A DNA stretch of 31,874 bases, taken from NCBI GenBank assembly GCA_034003145.1, contig JAVEZE010000009.1, positions 1-31,874 on the forward strand. The letters are read 5' to 3'. Origin of the DNA: JACKPD01 sp034003145 (lineage in GTDB: Bacteria > Spirochaetota > Spirochaetia > CADAEX01). The notes beneath the pieces were generated by a model. The model saw nothing but the letters and a program-made list of their open reading frames with translations. It was not told the origin of the DNA and made no database searches. Made by a program: the position numbers and the translations under genes. Below, piece by piece: positions 17,112 to 24,184 of this stretch (the stretch's first letter is position 1; each line of letters opens with the position of its first letter).

Positions 17112-17446
17112 AAATGCTTTGCCTTTTTTTCAATTTCGCTGATATCAAGTGATCCGTAAAGCTGGAATAATCTGTAAATAAGGGCAAGCGCAAGTGCTGT
17201 TATGCAAAGCCCTACTACAATCGCAGTCAGCATCAGCGCCTGCGGGACAGGATCTACAATGTTTTCCATACCGGATAAAATTATCGGGGCAAGATCTCCG
17301 GAGAAAGAGCCGGTATAAATGAATAAAATAATAACAGTAGAATTAATAATCCCGAGAGCAATAACCTTTTTTACAAGATTTTTAGCCAGGATAAGTCCGC
17401 AAACACCAACAATAAACAGGGCTGCTATTAGAATCAGGTTTGTCAT
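17108..17446 (-). CDS. Mrp/MBH antiporter subunit C (MrpC/MbhG, NuoK-like)
   Basis: A 112-residue, three-helix NuoK-like subunit. The signature DPVPQALMLTAIVVG (65-79) is the near-invariant MrpC motif. A short charged C-terminal tail (ISEIEKKAKHL) follows. It overlaps both neighbours by 4 nt, and is needed with subunit D for assembly of Mrp complexes in characterised bacteria. Confidence 0.95.
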   Translation of the reverse strand: MTNLILIAALFIVGVCGLILAKNLVKKVIALGIINSTVIILFIYTGSFSGDLAPIILSGMENIVDPVPQALMLTAIVVGLCITALALALIYRLFQLYGSLDISEIEKKAKHL

Positions 17447-17868
17447 TCTTTCTCCTTTTCCCTGAAAAGATAATAGCAGATAAGGGTTATACCGGCTCCT
17501 ACCTTAAGCCCTATTATTACATTGAGAATCAGTATTGTTCCTCCTCCCTGAATTGCGCCGATTCCTGGTACATTGAGAAAATTGGACAGGAAACCTTTTT
17601 CAAGGATAAGACCTGCAATCCCTGTAAGGAGAAAAGCCAAAAGGCCGAAAGCCTCAGTATAATGTATTGCTCTCATGGGAAAGATCTCAAGCACTTGTGA
17701 AGTCCTGTTTGCCAGAAACATCAGGATTATCCCTGATGCCATGGTAACTCCTCCCTGAAACCCTCCTCCGGGTGAAAGATGTCCGTATGTAAGCAGGTAA
17801 AAGCCGAAGAGCAGAATGAAAGGGGCAAGTTTCCGTGAAACTACTTCAAGTATGTCGGTTTTTTTCAT
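17443..17868 (-). CDS. Mrp/MBH antiporter subunit B (MnhB domain, MbhF)
   Basis: A 141-residue four-helix membrane protein with the MnhB hallmark GHLSPGGGFQGG (29-40). Corresponds to MrpB and to MbhF in membrane-bound hydrogenases. Overlaps the preceding MbhE-like and following C-like genes by 4 nt each. Confidence 0.95.
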   Translation of the reverse strand: MKKTDILEVVSRKLAPFILLFGFYLLTYGHLSPGGGFQGGVTMASGIILMFLANRTSQVLEIFPMRAIHYTEAFGLLAFLLTGIAGLILEKGFLSNFLNVPGIGAIQGGGTILILNVIIGLKVGAGITLICYYLFREKEKE

Positions 17869-18119
17869 GATTTGTTTCCCATAATAAATACAACTCCTGT
17901 AACTGATCCGATCAGCACAATTGTCTCGCCAAGCGTGTCAAAAGCCCTGTAGCCAAGATATATCGCGGTAACAAGGTTTGAGGCTCCGGTTTGAATATAG
18001 CTGTTTTGAAGTAAAAATTGTTTTGCGTTATCCGGCGTTTTTAAATCTGCAAAGCTGATAGCGAAAACAAGCAGTATCGCAAAAACTGTAATTACCAGGA
18101 TATGAATCAGCCTGCTCAA
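17865..18119 (-). CDS. MbhE-like subunit (free-standing MrpA C-terminal/MrpB N-terminal segment)
   Basis: An 84-residue, two-helix protein with the diagnostic YRAFDTLGE (57-65). In Bacillus-type Mrp this segment is part of the large MrpA protein; in archaeal membrane-bound hydrogenase it is the separate subunit MbhE. Being free-standing here places the cluster with the MBH layout. Overlaps of 4 nt on both sides. Confidence 0.9.
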   Translation of the reverse strand: MSRLIHILVITVFAILLVFAISFADLKTPDNAKQFLLQNSYIQTGASNLVTAIYLGYRAFDTLGETIVLIGSVTGVVFIMGNKS

Positions 18120-18364
18120 AGTCTCAGCTCCGTATCTTTAAGCCTGGCATCAGTTTTTCGTATTATCCATATATAAAGAAAGGTTGAAACACCGGCACCT
18201 ACCGCGGCTTCGGTGAGCGCGACATCAGGCGCGTGAAGTATGAAGAAAAGGAGGCTGCTGAAAAGGCTTAAAACAGCAAGAAGTATTACAGCAGTAAGCA
18301 TATTCCTGGATAAAAGGATAATTACAGCAAGTAATAGATGCAGGGAAAGAAGGAGTGTTATCAT
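18116..18364 (-). CDS. MbhD-like subunit (DUF4040 segment of MrpA)
   Basis: An 82-residue, three-helix protein with APDVALTEAAVGAG (45-58), the hallmark of the MbhD/DUF4040 region; Glu52 is the conserved membrane acid. In Bacillus-type Mrp this region is fused to the C-terminus of MrpA; here no NuoL-like MrpA body precedes it. Joined to neighbours by 4-nt overlaps. Confidence 0.92.
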   Translation of the reverse strand: MITLLLSLHLLLAVIILLSRNMLTAVILLAVLSLFSSLLFFILHAPDVALTEAAVGAGVSTFLYIWIIRKTDARLKDTELRL

Positions 18365-18669
18365 TGTGCTCTTCCCTTCCTTCTCCAGGGTATTATCTCA
18401 TTATTCCAGGCATAACAGGCTATTATATGGGCAGATACCGGGCTTGAAATAAAAAAGAACAAAGTTATTACAAGTATCTTTCCTGTAACAGGTGAAAACC
18501 CTGCATCTACCATTGCGGCGATAAAGATTGATATTACAGATGTAGTGCTGCATGTTGATGATGCCTGAAGGCGTGTATAGGGATCGGGGAAAATAAGGAC
18601 GCCGAGAAGCCCCATGAGATTAAAGACAGCTCCCAGTATCAAAAAAACGTATACAATCCAGTATGTCAT
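18361..18669 (-). CDS. Mrp/MBH antiporter subunit G (MrpG/MbhC)
   Basis: A 102-residue, three-helix protein with the MrpG motif FPDPYTRLQASS (27-38). The basic C-terminal tail (WRRKGRAQ) is likely cytoplasmic. Overlaps neighbours by 4 nt. Confidence 0.95.
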   Translation of the reverse strand: MTYWIVYVFLILGAVFNLMGLLGVLIFPDPYTRLQASSTCSTTSVISIFIAAMVDAGFSPVTGKILVITLFFFISSPVSAHIIACYAWNNEIIPWRRKGRAQ

Positions 18670-18938
18670 TTTAACGCTTCTTTTTTACCGGTATAGCGCG
18701 CAATCGCGAGTATACCGACAAAGCCGAAAATATCGTAGACAAGCGCCACATCAAGGTAGACGTGGAGATTTTCCTTTGCTGCGAACAGCACCAGAACTGC
18801 GAGAATCTGTGCTGATATGATATTAAGCCCTATAAGGCGGTCCGCGGCTGTAGGGCCGGCTAATACCCTGTAAAGGCTGATAACGCCGGATGCGATAAAA
18901 AGATATATAATAATGTTAAACGCGATTTCTGTATTCAT
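18666..18938 (-). CDS. Mrp/MBH antiporter subunit F (MrpF/MbhB)
   Basis: A 90-residue, three-helix protein with GPTAADRLIGLN (28-39), where Asp33 and Arg34 are the conserved charged pair, and VYDIFGFVGILAIARY near the end. Length and motifs are typical of MrpF. Overlaps neighbours by 4 nt. Confidence 0.95.
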   Translation of the reverse strand: MNTEIAFNIIIYLFIASGVISLYRVLAGPTAADRLIGLNIISAQILAVLVLFAAKENLHVYLDVALVYDIFGFVGILAIARYTGKKEALK

Positions 18939-19447
18939 ACAAAAATCCTTTTCAGTATTTTTTCCATCTTTCCCTTGATAAGCTCTCCTGCATACCGCGA
19001 ATGTGTTGTTTTTGCGTCAAGCCAGTGGACTATCAAATGGTCATCATCAAGGTTTAAGGTTATTGTACCCGGAGTAAGGGTTATTGAGTTTGTAAGAATA
19101 ACGCGGGCAATGTCAGATTTAAGCTTTGTCCTGAAATGGACAACCCTGGGGTTTATGTTTCCCCTGATTACATTGTATAAAACCGCAAAGCTTGACGCGT
19201 ACATTTTAAATAAAAGAAACAATAGATAGAAAATCAGAAGATGCAATTTGAAAACCAGCCCCCGCCGCTCCGCCTCTTTTTCATCTATGAAAAGACTGTA
19301 GGTAAGCAGTGCGGTTAATCCAGAAAAAAAAAGCCCCATCGCCATGGAGATAAGGTTTAAACTTCCTGAAAAGAGCAGCCATCCCGCAAAAAGATAAACT
19401 GTTGTTATCAGTATTCTTGTCATCTTCCATTTGGTTTTGAGGTTCAT
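18935..19447 (-). CDS. Mrp/MBH antiporter subunit E (MrpE/MbhA)
   Basis: A 170-residue protein with two or three N-terminal helices and a soluble C-terminal part containing SITLTPGTITLNLDDDHLIVHWLD, the characteristic MrpE segment. The ATG at 19447 shares one base with the stop of the EIIA-like gene (TGATG), so translation is coupled to that regulator; a TTG one codon earlier is also open but not needed. Confidence 0.94.
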   Translation of the reverse strand: MNLKTKWKMTRILITTVYLFAGWLLFSGSLNLISMAMGLFFSGLTALLTYSLFIDEKEAERRGLVFKLHLLIFYLLFLLFKMYASSFAVLYNVIRGNINPRVVHFRTKLKSDIARVILTNSITLTPGTITLNLDDDHLIVHWLDAKTTHSRYAGELIKGKMEKILKRIFV

Positions 19448-19905
19448 CAATCATCCTCTCTGGAAAGGGCAGCAATGATATCATCAGGCGAATTTGCCTT
19501 GTAAAGCAAATCCCTGAAATCAGGATCATGAAGCAATCTTGCCAGTTTGCTCAGGAGGCGCAGATGATACCCTGTGCTTCCTTCACGTCCCAGAATAAGG
19601 AAAAAAAGAAATGCTGGTTTTCCGTCAATTGAGTCAAAATTGATCCCTTCCTTTTTTCTTCCAAACGCGATAACAGTTTTCTCAAGCCCTTTTACAATTT
19701 TGTGGGGGATAGCGACACCCAGCCCTATTCCGGTTGATGCGGATTTTTCCCTTTCACAGATATCTGCAAGCAGTAATTCTGTTTTCTCAATTTTCCCGTT
19801 ATCCTTAAGAATATCAAGAAGTTCCGAGATCGCGTCCTTTTTCCGCAGAGCCTTCATGTCAAGTTTAATACAGCTCCTGTCAATCAGTTTTGATAATCTA
19901 AGCAC
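19447..19905 (-). CDS. PTS EIIA-like (fructose/Ntr type) protein at head of Mrp operon
   Basis: A 152-residue PTS_EIIA_2 domain protein. It has STGIGLGVAIPHKI with phospho-accepting His68 and the second conserved histidine His114 in GYHLRLLSKLAR. GTG at 19905 is the start, given GGAGG 6-7 nt upstream; a longer frame from 19944 would overlap the PII-like gene and has no family-like sequence. It follows the PII-like gene by one base and is fused by a one-base overlap to mrpE. It is a diverged paralogue of the EIIA at the end of the V-ATPase operon. Regulation of the antiporter is a reasonable inference; no sugar permease is present. Confidence 0.93.
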   Translation of the reverse strand: MLRLSKLIDRSCIKLDMKALRKKDAISELLDILKDNGKIEKTELLLADICEREKSASTGIGLGVAIPHKIVKGLEKTVIAFGRKKEGINFDSIDGKPAFLFFLILGREGSTGYHLRLLSKLARLLHDPDFRDLLYKANSPDDIIAALSREDD

Positions 19906-19906
19906 G

Positions 19907-20254
19907 CTAATCCTCCGTTTCCGCAGGCACAAGGCCTCTGGCATAATCTAAAGGGAGAGTAAACAGAATTCCGGTTCCAGGTTCATCAAGCCCGCCGCAG
20001 ACCTTGTCGAGCAGTTTTTCAAGACGGGGTATCGATTTTTCATTCTGAATAACTGAGAAAATTGTTTTGTTATAGGGTTTGTTTCCCTTCATGAAATCCT
20101 TAAAATCGGCAAATAGGGGAACTTCATAGGTAAGGAATCTTCCCATCCCCTCAGAATCAAGTATGGTTGCCCCCGGAATTCCTGCCTCAAGATAAGCGGC
20201 AAGCACTTCTTCGAGTAGTTCTTCCTTGTTAAGGACAAAGACAAGTAATTTCAT
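19907..20254 (-). CDS. PII-like (CutA/P-II fold) small protein
   Basis: A 115-residue protein starting MKLLVFVLNKEELLEEVLAA, with the beta-alpha-beta arrangement of PII-like proteins: strand 2-7, helix 10-24, then GATILDSEGMGRFL (28-41) and a KTIFSVIQNE strand followed by a helix (75-87). GATILDSEGMG resembles the P-II strand leading to the T-loop, but no classical uridylylated Tyr motif is visible. It heads the EIIA-Mrp operon, like other PII-like proteins encoded beside transporters, so it may sense a small ligand and gate the transporter. The family call is from fold-like pattern and is moderate. Confidence 0.65.
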   Translation of the reverse strand: MKLLVFVLNKEELLEEVLAAYLEAGIPGATILDSEGMGRFLTYEVPLFADFKDFMKGNKPYNKTIFSVIQNEKSIPRLEKLLDKVCGGLDEPGTGILFTLPLDYARGLVPAETED

Positions 20255-20468
20255 AGAGGTTTATTTTCAGGTAGAATGAATTAACTGTCAAGACAGCTGC
20301 TGTATTTATATGCGCAGTTTAAAGAGAAGATTCCTCCCAAGTGTATAGAGGGGCAAGTCTCATGCTGTCACGCTGAATTGGGTTTCAGGATAAAACGCCT
20401 TGCCCCCGGAAATGAACTTGAGCTGCCCCTCTTTCAATTTGATGAGATTTTCTATCAGGTAAGCATAA
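20255..20468 (-). ncRNA. Intergenic leader with candidate mutually exclusive RNA stems
   Basis: On the minus strand, between the ZIP gene and the PII-EIIA-Mrp operon. The segment at 20357-20347 (CTTGCCCCTCT in transcript sense) can pair with AGAGGGGCA (20432-20424, 9 bp, extended by CTCA/TGAG) or with GGGGCAAG (20406-20399, 8 bp), not both. A small hairpin CTGAA/TTCAG (20388-20373) lies inside. No known riboswitch class was recognised. A weak promoter-like pair TTGACA (20291-20286) and GAAAAT (20268-20263) further down would start a nearly leaderless transcript at the PII gene and would bypass this element. Confidence 0.35.
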
Positions 20469-21284
20469 TCAGGCAAACATAATCAGGCTGATAGCCATAA
20501 CTCCCATGCCGGCGATGAGACCTCCTATAGCTATATGGTGCTCTCCGTACTCTTCTGCGGTGGGAAGAAGTTCGTCCAGGGAGATATAGACCATAATTCC
20601 GGCTACTCCGGCAAAAACAAGTCCAAAGGTGCCGTCATGAAAGATGTTTCGCAGTAAAAAGTAACCCACCAGAGCTCCGACAGGCTCAGCCAGGCCGGAA
20701 GCAAAGGAGAGCCAGAAAGCCTTTTTCCGGCTCCTGGTGGCGTAATAGATAGGGGCTGATACAGCAATACCTTCAGGGATATTGTGTATGGCAATAGCCA
20801 CAGCTATGCTTATACCCAGGGTAGGATCAGAGAGGGCTGCCATAAAAGTAGCAAGTCCTTCCGGGAAATTGTGGATTCCTATGGCCAGGGCAGAGAAGAG
20901 GCCCATGCGCAGGAGCTGTTTTTCCCGGCCGCCGGCTTTGCCATTTTCCTCATTAAACTCTATATTACTTATTTCATGGGGGTTTTCATATGAGGGGATT
21001 AGTTTGTCTATAACAGCAATGATTCCTAATCCAACAAAAAAGGCCAGGGTTGTGTAGATATACCCCAGCTTTGCCCCGTAGTAGCTTTCCAGAGCATTGC
21101 GTGCTTTTACAAAAATCTCGACAAAAGAGACATATATCATAACCCCCGCGGAGAAACCCAGAGCACCGGCAAGAAATTTGGGATTGAACTTCTTGGAAAA
21201 GAAGGCCATTAAACTTCCCACTCCCGTTGCAAGACCTGCGAAGATAGTTAACCCCAGCGCGAAAAGAAAATTGCCTGTTTCCAT
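20469..21284 (-). CDS. zupT: ZIP-family divalent metal (zinc) transporter
   Basis: Imports zinc and possibly other divalent metals. The 271-residue protein has about eight helices and both ZIP metal-site motifs, HNFPEG (138-143) and HNIPEG (167-172). A hydrophilic loop (about 98-124) separates helices three and four. Length fits ZupT. GGAG precedes the ATG by 6 nt. The cytosolic loop has few histidines, unlike some ZIP proteins. It is followed by the structured intergenic region before the PII gene. Confidence 0.94.
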   Translation of the reverse strand: METGNFLFALGLTIFAGLATGVGSLMAFFSKKFNPKFLAGALGFSAGVMIYVSFVEIFVKARNALESYYGAKLGYIYTTLAFFVGLGIIAVIDKLIPSYENPHEISNIEFNEENGKAGGREKQLLRMGLFSALAIGIHNFPEGLATFMAALSDPTLGISIAVAIAIHNIPEGIAVSAPIYYATRSRKKAFWLSFASGLAEPVGALVGYFLLRNIFHDGTFGLVFAGVAGIMVYISLDELLPTAEEYGEHHIAIGGLIAGMGVMAISLIMFA

Positions 21285-21626
21285 GTTTACTCCTGCTCTT
21301 CCTATTATAATTATATCAATTATAAATGGGTACCTCTGAAAAATGTTTTTTTGTGATTTCTCAAAAATAATCTGATTTAAGCTTAATGTGTAACTTGAGC
21401 AGAAACTCAGTTATCCATCTTATACAGGAGGAGGGGTTTCCTCCTTCACAGGCGGGAGCGGTCAGGCTAATAAAACGCTGCCGGTCACCTTAATCTTCCT
21501 TTCTGCATGAATATCAGTTGCCGGTAGTAATTTTTGAATCATTCCCGGAAAGGGAAAATTGTATTTATGCAAAATAAGGGTATATTTTTTTACCATAATC
21601 ATGAGGTTTTGATTGGCAGCAGAAGG
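21285..21626. other. Gene-free stretch between zupT and hslO
   Basis: About 340 nt with no convincing gene. It holds, near the zupT start, an AT-rich inverted repeat at 21305-21325 (listed separately), a 6-bp hairpin AGGAGG/CCTCCT (21429-21445) without a T tract, and a small TTCCC/GGGAA hairpin near 21543-21557. Short open frames on the plus strand lack ribosome sites and are probably chance. Confidence 0.6.
21305..21325. promoter_or_regulatory. Candidate operator upstream of zupT
   Basis: Perfect 8-bp inverted repeat TTATAATT (21305-21312) and AATTATAA (21318-21325) with a 5-nt centre, 21 bp in all, ending 21 nt upstream of the zupT ATG and within its likely promoter region. Size and AT-richness resemble Fur-superfamily operators such as Zur boxes, but no regulator is encoded here; AT-rich chance is possible. 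Confidence 0.3.
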
Positions 21627-22571
21627 TCAAACAATCCCTTCTATCTCTTCTTTATCAAAAAAATAATCTGTACTGCAGTTGTGGCAGGTTATTTTCAGCG
21701 GCAGAGGCCCTTCTGAAAGAATGGATTTAATTTCCTTTTTATCCATTGCCGAGAGAAAAGAGAAAAAACGCTCCCTGCTGCATCTGCATTTGAAATTAAC
21801 GTGGCTTGAGCCGATTATTTCTATTCCAAGTGTTGAAAAAGCGTTCATGATAAAGCCGACAGAATCTGAATTCCCTGAAAAATATTTGCCGATTGAAGGG
21901 ATTGTCCTGACCGCGGATTCCGCTTTCTCAAGCAATTCCTGCAGCTCCTCCCCTTCAGAGTCTCCATGCGCATCAGTTTTTTCCTTTTCTTCAGGAAGTG
22001 CCTGGAGGAATATTCCTCCTGCCCCTTTCGGGATTCCGTTTTTATCAAAAAAAACACTAAGGTTAAACGCTGTTTTCTTCTGCTCCGAGACAAGATAGTA
22101 ACTGGCAAGATCTTGGGCTATCCTTCCGTGCTCAAGCATTACCTGCCCTGAATAGCTTTTATTGTTTTCAGAAAACCGTGTTACAGATAGAAACCCTGCC
22201 TGGAATACAGGGGAGGTATCAAATGTATTCATATGAGGCTCAAGCGGTATCGGGTTCTGGAAAAGATATCCCCGTATCTCGCCGTTTGACAGGGCTTCGA
22301 CAGAAAGCCCTTTTACAGGCCCGGAGCATTCAATTTTTAACTTTAAGCTTTCATTGTTTTTAAGGGTAGCAGCCATCAGGGCCGCGCCTATGTGAGCCTG
22401 GCCGAGGATAAGGGTTTCCATTACACCGAGCGAGTGAGTCTCCCTTACCTTGTTTACAAGCTCGGTCGCGTTGATAAAATAGCCCTTTATTTTCCCCCCT
22501 TTAAGCATAAAGGTATAAAGGATATTTTTGTGATCAGTTATCAGGCTGCCTTCCAAAGTATTTTTATTCAT
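21627..22571 (-). CDS. hslO: Hsp33 redox-regulated chaperone
   Basis: Holdase chaperone activated by oxidation and unfolding. The 314-residue protein carries the Hsp33 zinc site at its C-terminus as C262-R-C264 and C296-HN-C299, all four cysteines present, so the redox switch should be functional. N-terminal core segments such as ILGQAHIGAALMAATLK and GPVKGLSVEAL fit the family. A short Glu-rich insert lies near 195-210. A minus-strand TTGACA (22607-22602) 31-36 nt upstream of the ATG may be its -35 box, though the -10 is weak. Confidence 0.95.
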   Translation of the reverse strand: MNKNTLEGSLITDHKNILYTFMLKGGKIKGYFINATELVNKVRETHSLGVMETLILGQAHIGAALMAATLKNNESLKLKIECSGPVKGLSVEALSNGEIRGYLFQNPIPLEPHMNTFDTSPVFQAGFLSVTRFSENNKSYSGQVMLEHGRIAQDLASYYLVSEQKKTAFNLSVFFDKNGIPKGAGGIFLQALPEEKEKTDAHGDSEGEELQELLEKAESAVRTIPSIGKYFSGNSDSVGFIMNAFSTLGIEIIGSSHVNFKCRCSRERFFSFLSAMDKKEIKSILSEGPLPLKITCHNCSTDYFFDKEEIEGIV

Positions 22572-22641
22572 ACGATGAATGTTTTAATATTAAGCAAAGA
22601 TTGTCAACCTGCATGGACAGATAAAAAAAACTCCAATCCTA

Positions 22642-22669
22642 TTGACAAAAAGAGCGATGTTTATATAAA
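22642..22669 (+). promoter_or_regulatory. Promoter of the CAU tRNA gene
   Basis: TTGACA (22642-22647) and TATAAA (22664-22669) are separated by 16 nt; the -35 is perfect and the -10 matches 5 of 6. The predicted start at about 22676 is 13 nt before the mature tRNA. Confidence 0.7.
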
Positions 22670-22688
22670 TTAACTGTAAATTAAACAC

Positions 22689-22762
22689 GGGCCCATAGCT
22701 CAGTTGGTTAGAGCCCTCGACTCATAATCGAGTGGTCCTTGGTTCAAGTCCAAGTGGGCCCA
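22689..22762 (+). tRNA. tRNA with CAU anticodon (probably tRNA-Ile2, possibly tRNA-Met)
   Basis: A 74-nt cloverleaf without encoded CCA: acceptor GGGCCCA/TGGGCCC, D arm GCTC/GAGC, anticodon stem CTCGA/TCGAG with loop CTCATAA, T stem CTTGG/CCAAG, discriminator A. The anticodon CAT can read Met, or Ile when C34 becomes lysidine. C4-G69 and C5-G68, the D arm and the TGGTC variable region look more like E. coli tRNA-Ile2 than elongator tRNA-Met, and the G1-C72 pair excludes a typical bacterial initiator. Confidence 0.92.
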
Positions 22763-22763
22763 T

Positions 22764-22791
22764 AAAAGCACCTTTTTTGAAGGTGCTTTTT
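22764..22791 (+). terminator. Intrinsic terminator of the tRNA gene
   Basis: An 11-bp perfect stem AAAAGCACCTT (22764-22774) and AAGGTGCTTTT (22780-22790), 5-nt loop, ending in a T run. It directly follows the tRNA. Confidence 0.85.
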
Positions 22792-22885
22792 ATATATAAA
22801 TCCCTTAATGTAAATATCTATCTCATTTTTTGAAAAACAGTTTTTCCATAAAAATACAATTTCAGTAAAAATTGAATTAAAAAAT

Positions 22886-24184
22886 TTAATAATTTGAGAT
22901 TTTATAGCTGTTTTTACCTGACTTTTTTATCTCGTACATCGCAAGATCAGCCTCAGATAATAAATGATCTACTGTTGATTCATTTCCAGGTTTTGAAATA
23001 GCTATCCCTATACTTGCTCCTATTTTTAAGCAATCTGATTCAATCTTAAAAATGTTTGAAAATTTATTTAAAATTTGTACTGCTATTTTCACGCAGTCTT
23101 CCTTCTCAATAATTCTTGAAATTATTATAGCAAATTCATCTCCACCGATTCTTATAACTTCATCTGTTGATCTAACACTTTCTGACAATCTTGAAGCGAT
23201 CTGGATTAATAAATCATCGCCTGCTTTATGCCCATATGTATCATTAATTAATTTAAAACCATCTATATCTATATATAGTATTGCGAATTTAAAATTGTAT
23301 CTTCTTGATTGTTCCAATAAATAGCCTGCTTTTTCCCATAACGCTTTTCTGTTTGCCAAACCAGTCAGGGGATCTTTTCTTGCTGCTTGTTTTAAATCCT
23401 GGATTATGTGAAATGCTAATTTTAATATTGTGAAATATGAGACTATAAATATTATAATTATTAATAAAGCAGACTGGATCAAAACAGATTTTAATTGCGC
23501 TGATAACTCTGATTTTAATGAATCCCGGTTTAATTCTGCGTATAATGAGTATCCTGTTTCTCCTATTGCGATTGAATAAAAATATGTGCCGTCATTTAAA
23601 TTCTCGACAGGGTTTTTAATTACTGAGATGTTTTCAAGTAAAAGAGATTTTTGATTATTAAAATTGCATAACAGAAAAGAGGCATTATCATAGCCAATCA
23701 GTTCATTATTATGGATAATTTCATTTTTCAGGATAATATTACAACCGTTTTCGTTATTAAAAAACCCTATGTCATTTGATATATTGATATTAACTGGAGT
23801 TTTACCGTAGGATGCAACAATGTTATTTTCAACATCAACTCTAACTGCATAGAGTAAGTTTTCATATACAAAGGCGCCGTCTGTGTATTTAGGCTGCGTA
23901 AATGCCCTTAATTCATCAATAGAAGTATTTTTTAAATGATATTCATAAAGCTCTTTTTTTATCATTGACCGGCTTGTGATTGCTTTGAGTTGTTCTTCCA
24001 CCATTAGAACCTTGAAATTAAACTGATTTGCAATTAGTTCAAGTTCATAATTAAAGTCTGATAAAACTTTATTTTTTATTTGTCTCATTGTTAATAAAAA
24101 TACACTTGAAATAGAAATAATAAGGACCAATACTATAAAAAGGCTAACCTGTATAAAAAAAAATCTGGTAATTTTATTTTTCAT
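22886..24184 (-). CDS. Membrane-bound diguanylate cyclase (GGDEF) with extracytoplasmic sensor
   Basis: Makes cyclic di-GMP. The 432-residue protein has a helix at about 8-32, a periplasmic sensor region 35-233, a second helix 236-255, then a GGDEF domain (about 268-430). The catalytic GGDEF (347-351) is intact, as is DxD-type LYIDIDGFKLIND (303-315). The inhibitory I-site RSTD (338-341) lies exactly five residues before GGDEF, so product inhibition is expected. The sensor family is not recognised. The gene is visibly AT-richer than its neighbours and stands alone, which may mean horizontal origin. Confidence 0.95.
   Translation of the reverse strand: MKNKITRFFFIQVSLFIVLVLIISISSVFLLTMRQIKNKVLSDFNYELELIANQFNFKVLMVEEQLKAITSRSMIKKELYEYHLKNTSIDELRAFTQPKYTDGAFVYENLLYAVRVDVENNIVASYGKTPVNINISNDIGFFNNENGCNIILKNEIIHNNELIGYDNASFLLCNFNNQKSLLLENISVIKNPVENLNDGTYFYSIAIGETGYSLYAELNRDSLKSELSAQLKSVLIQSALLIIIIFIVSYFTILKLAFHIIQDLKQAARKDPLTGLANRKALWEKAGYLLEQSRRYNFKFAILYIDIDGFKLINDTYGHKAGDDLLIQIASRLSESVRSTDEVIRIGGDEFAIIISRIIEKEDCVKIAVQILNKFSNIFKIESDCLKIGASIGIAISKPGNESTVDHLLSEADLAMYEIKKSGKNSYKISNY

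Noticed and set aside
15402..19447. Complex I or hydrogenase operon
   Set aside because: Only antiporter-type membrane subunits are present; no NuoB/C/D/I or hydrogenase-like genes and no metal-binding oxidoreductase subunits nearby.
21429..21445. Terminator for hslO at the AGGAGG/CCTCCT hairpin
   Set aside because: No T tract on either strand and about 180 nt beyond the hslO stop.
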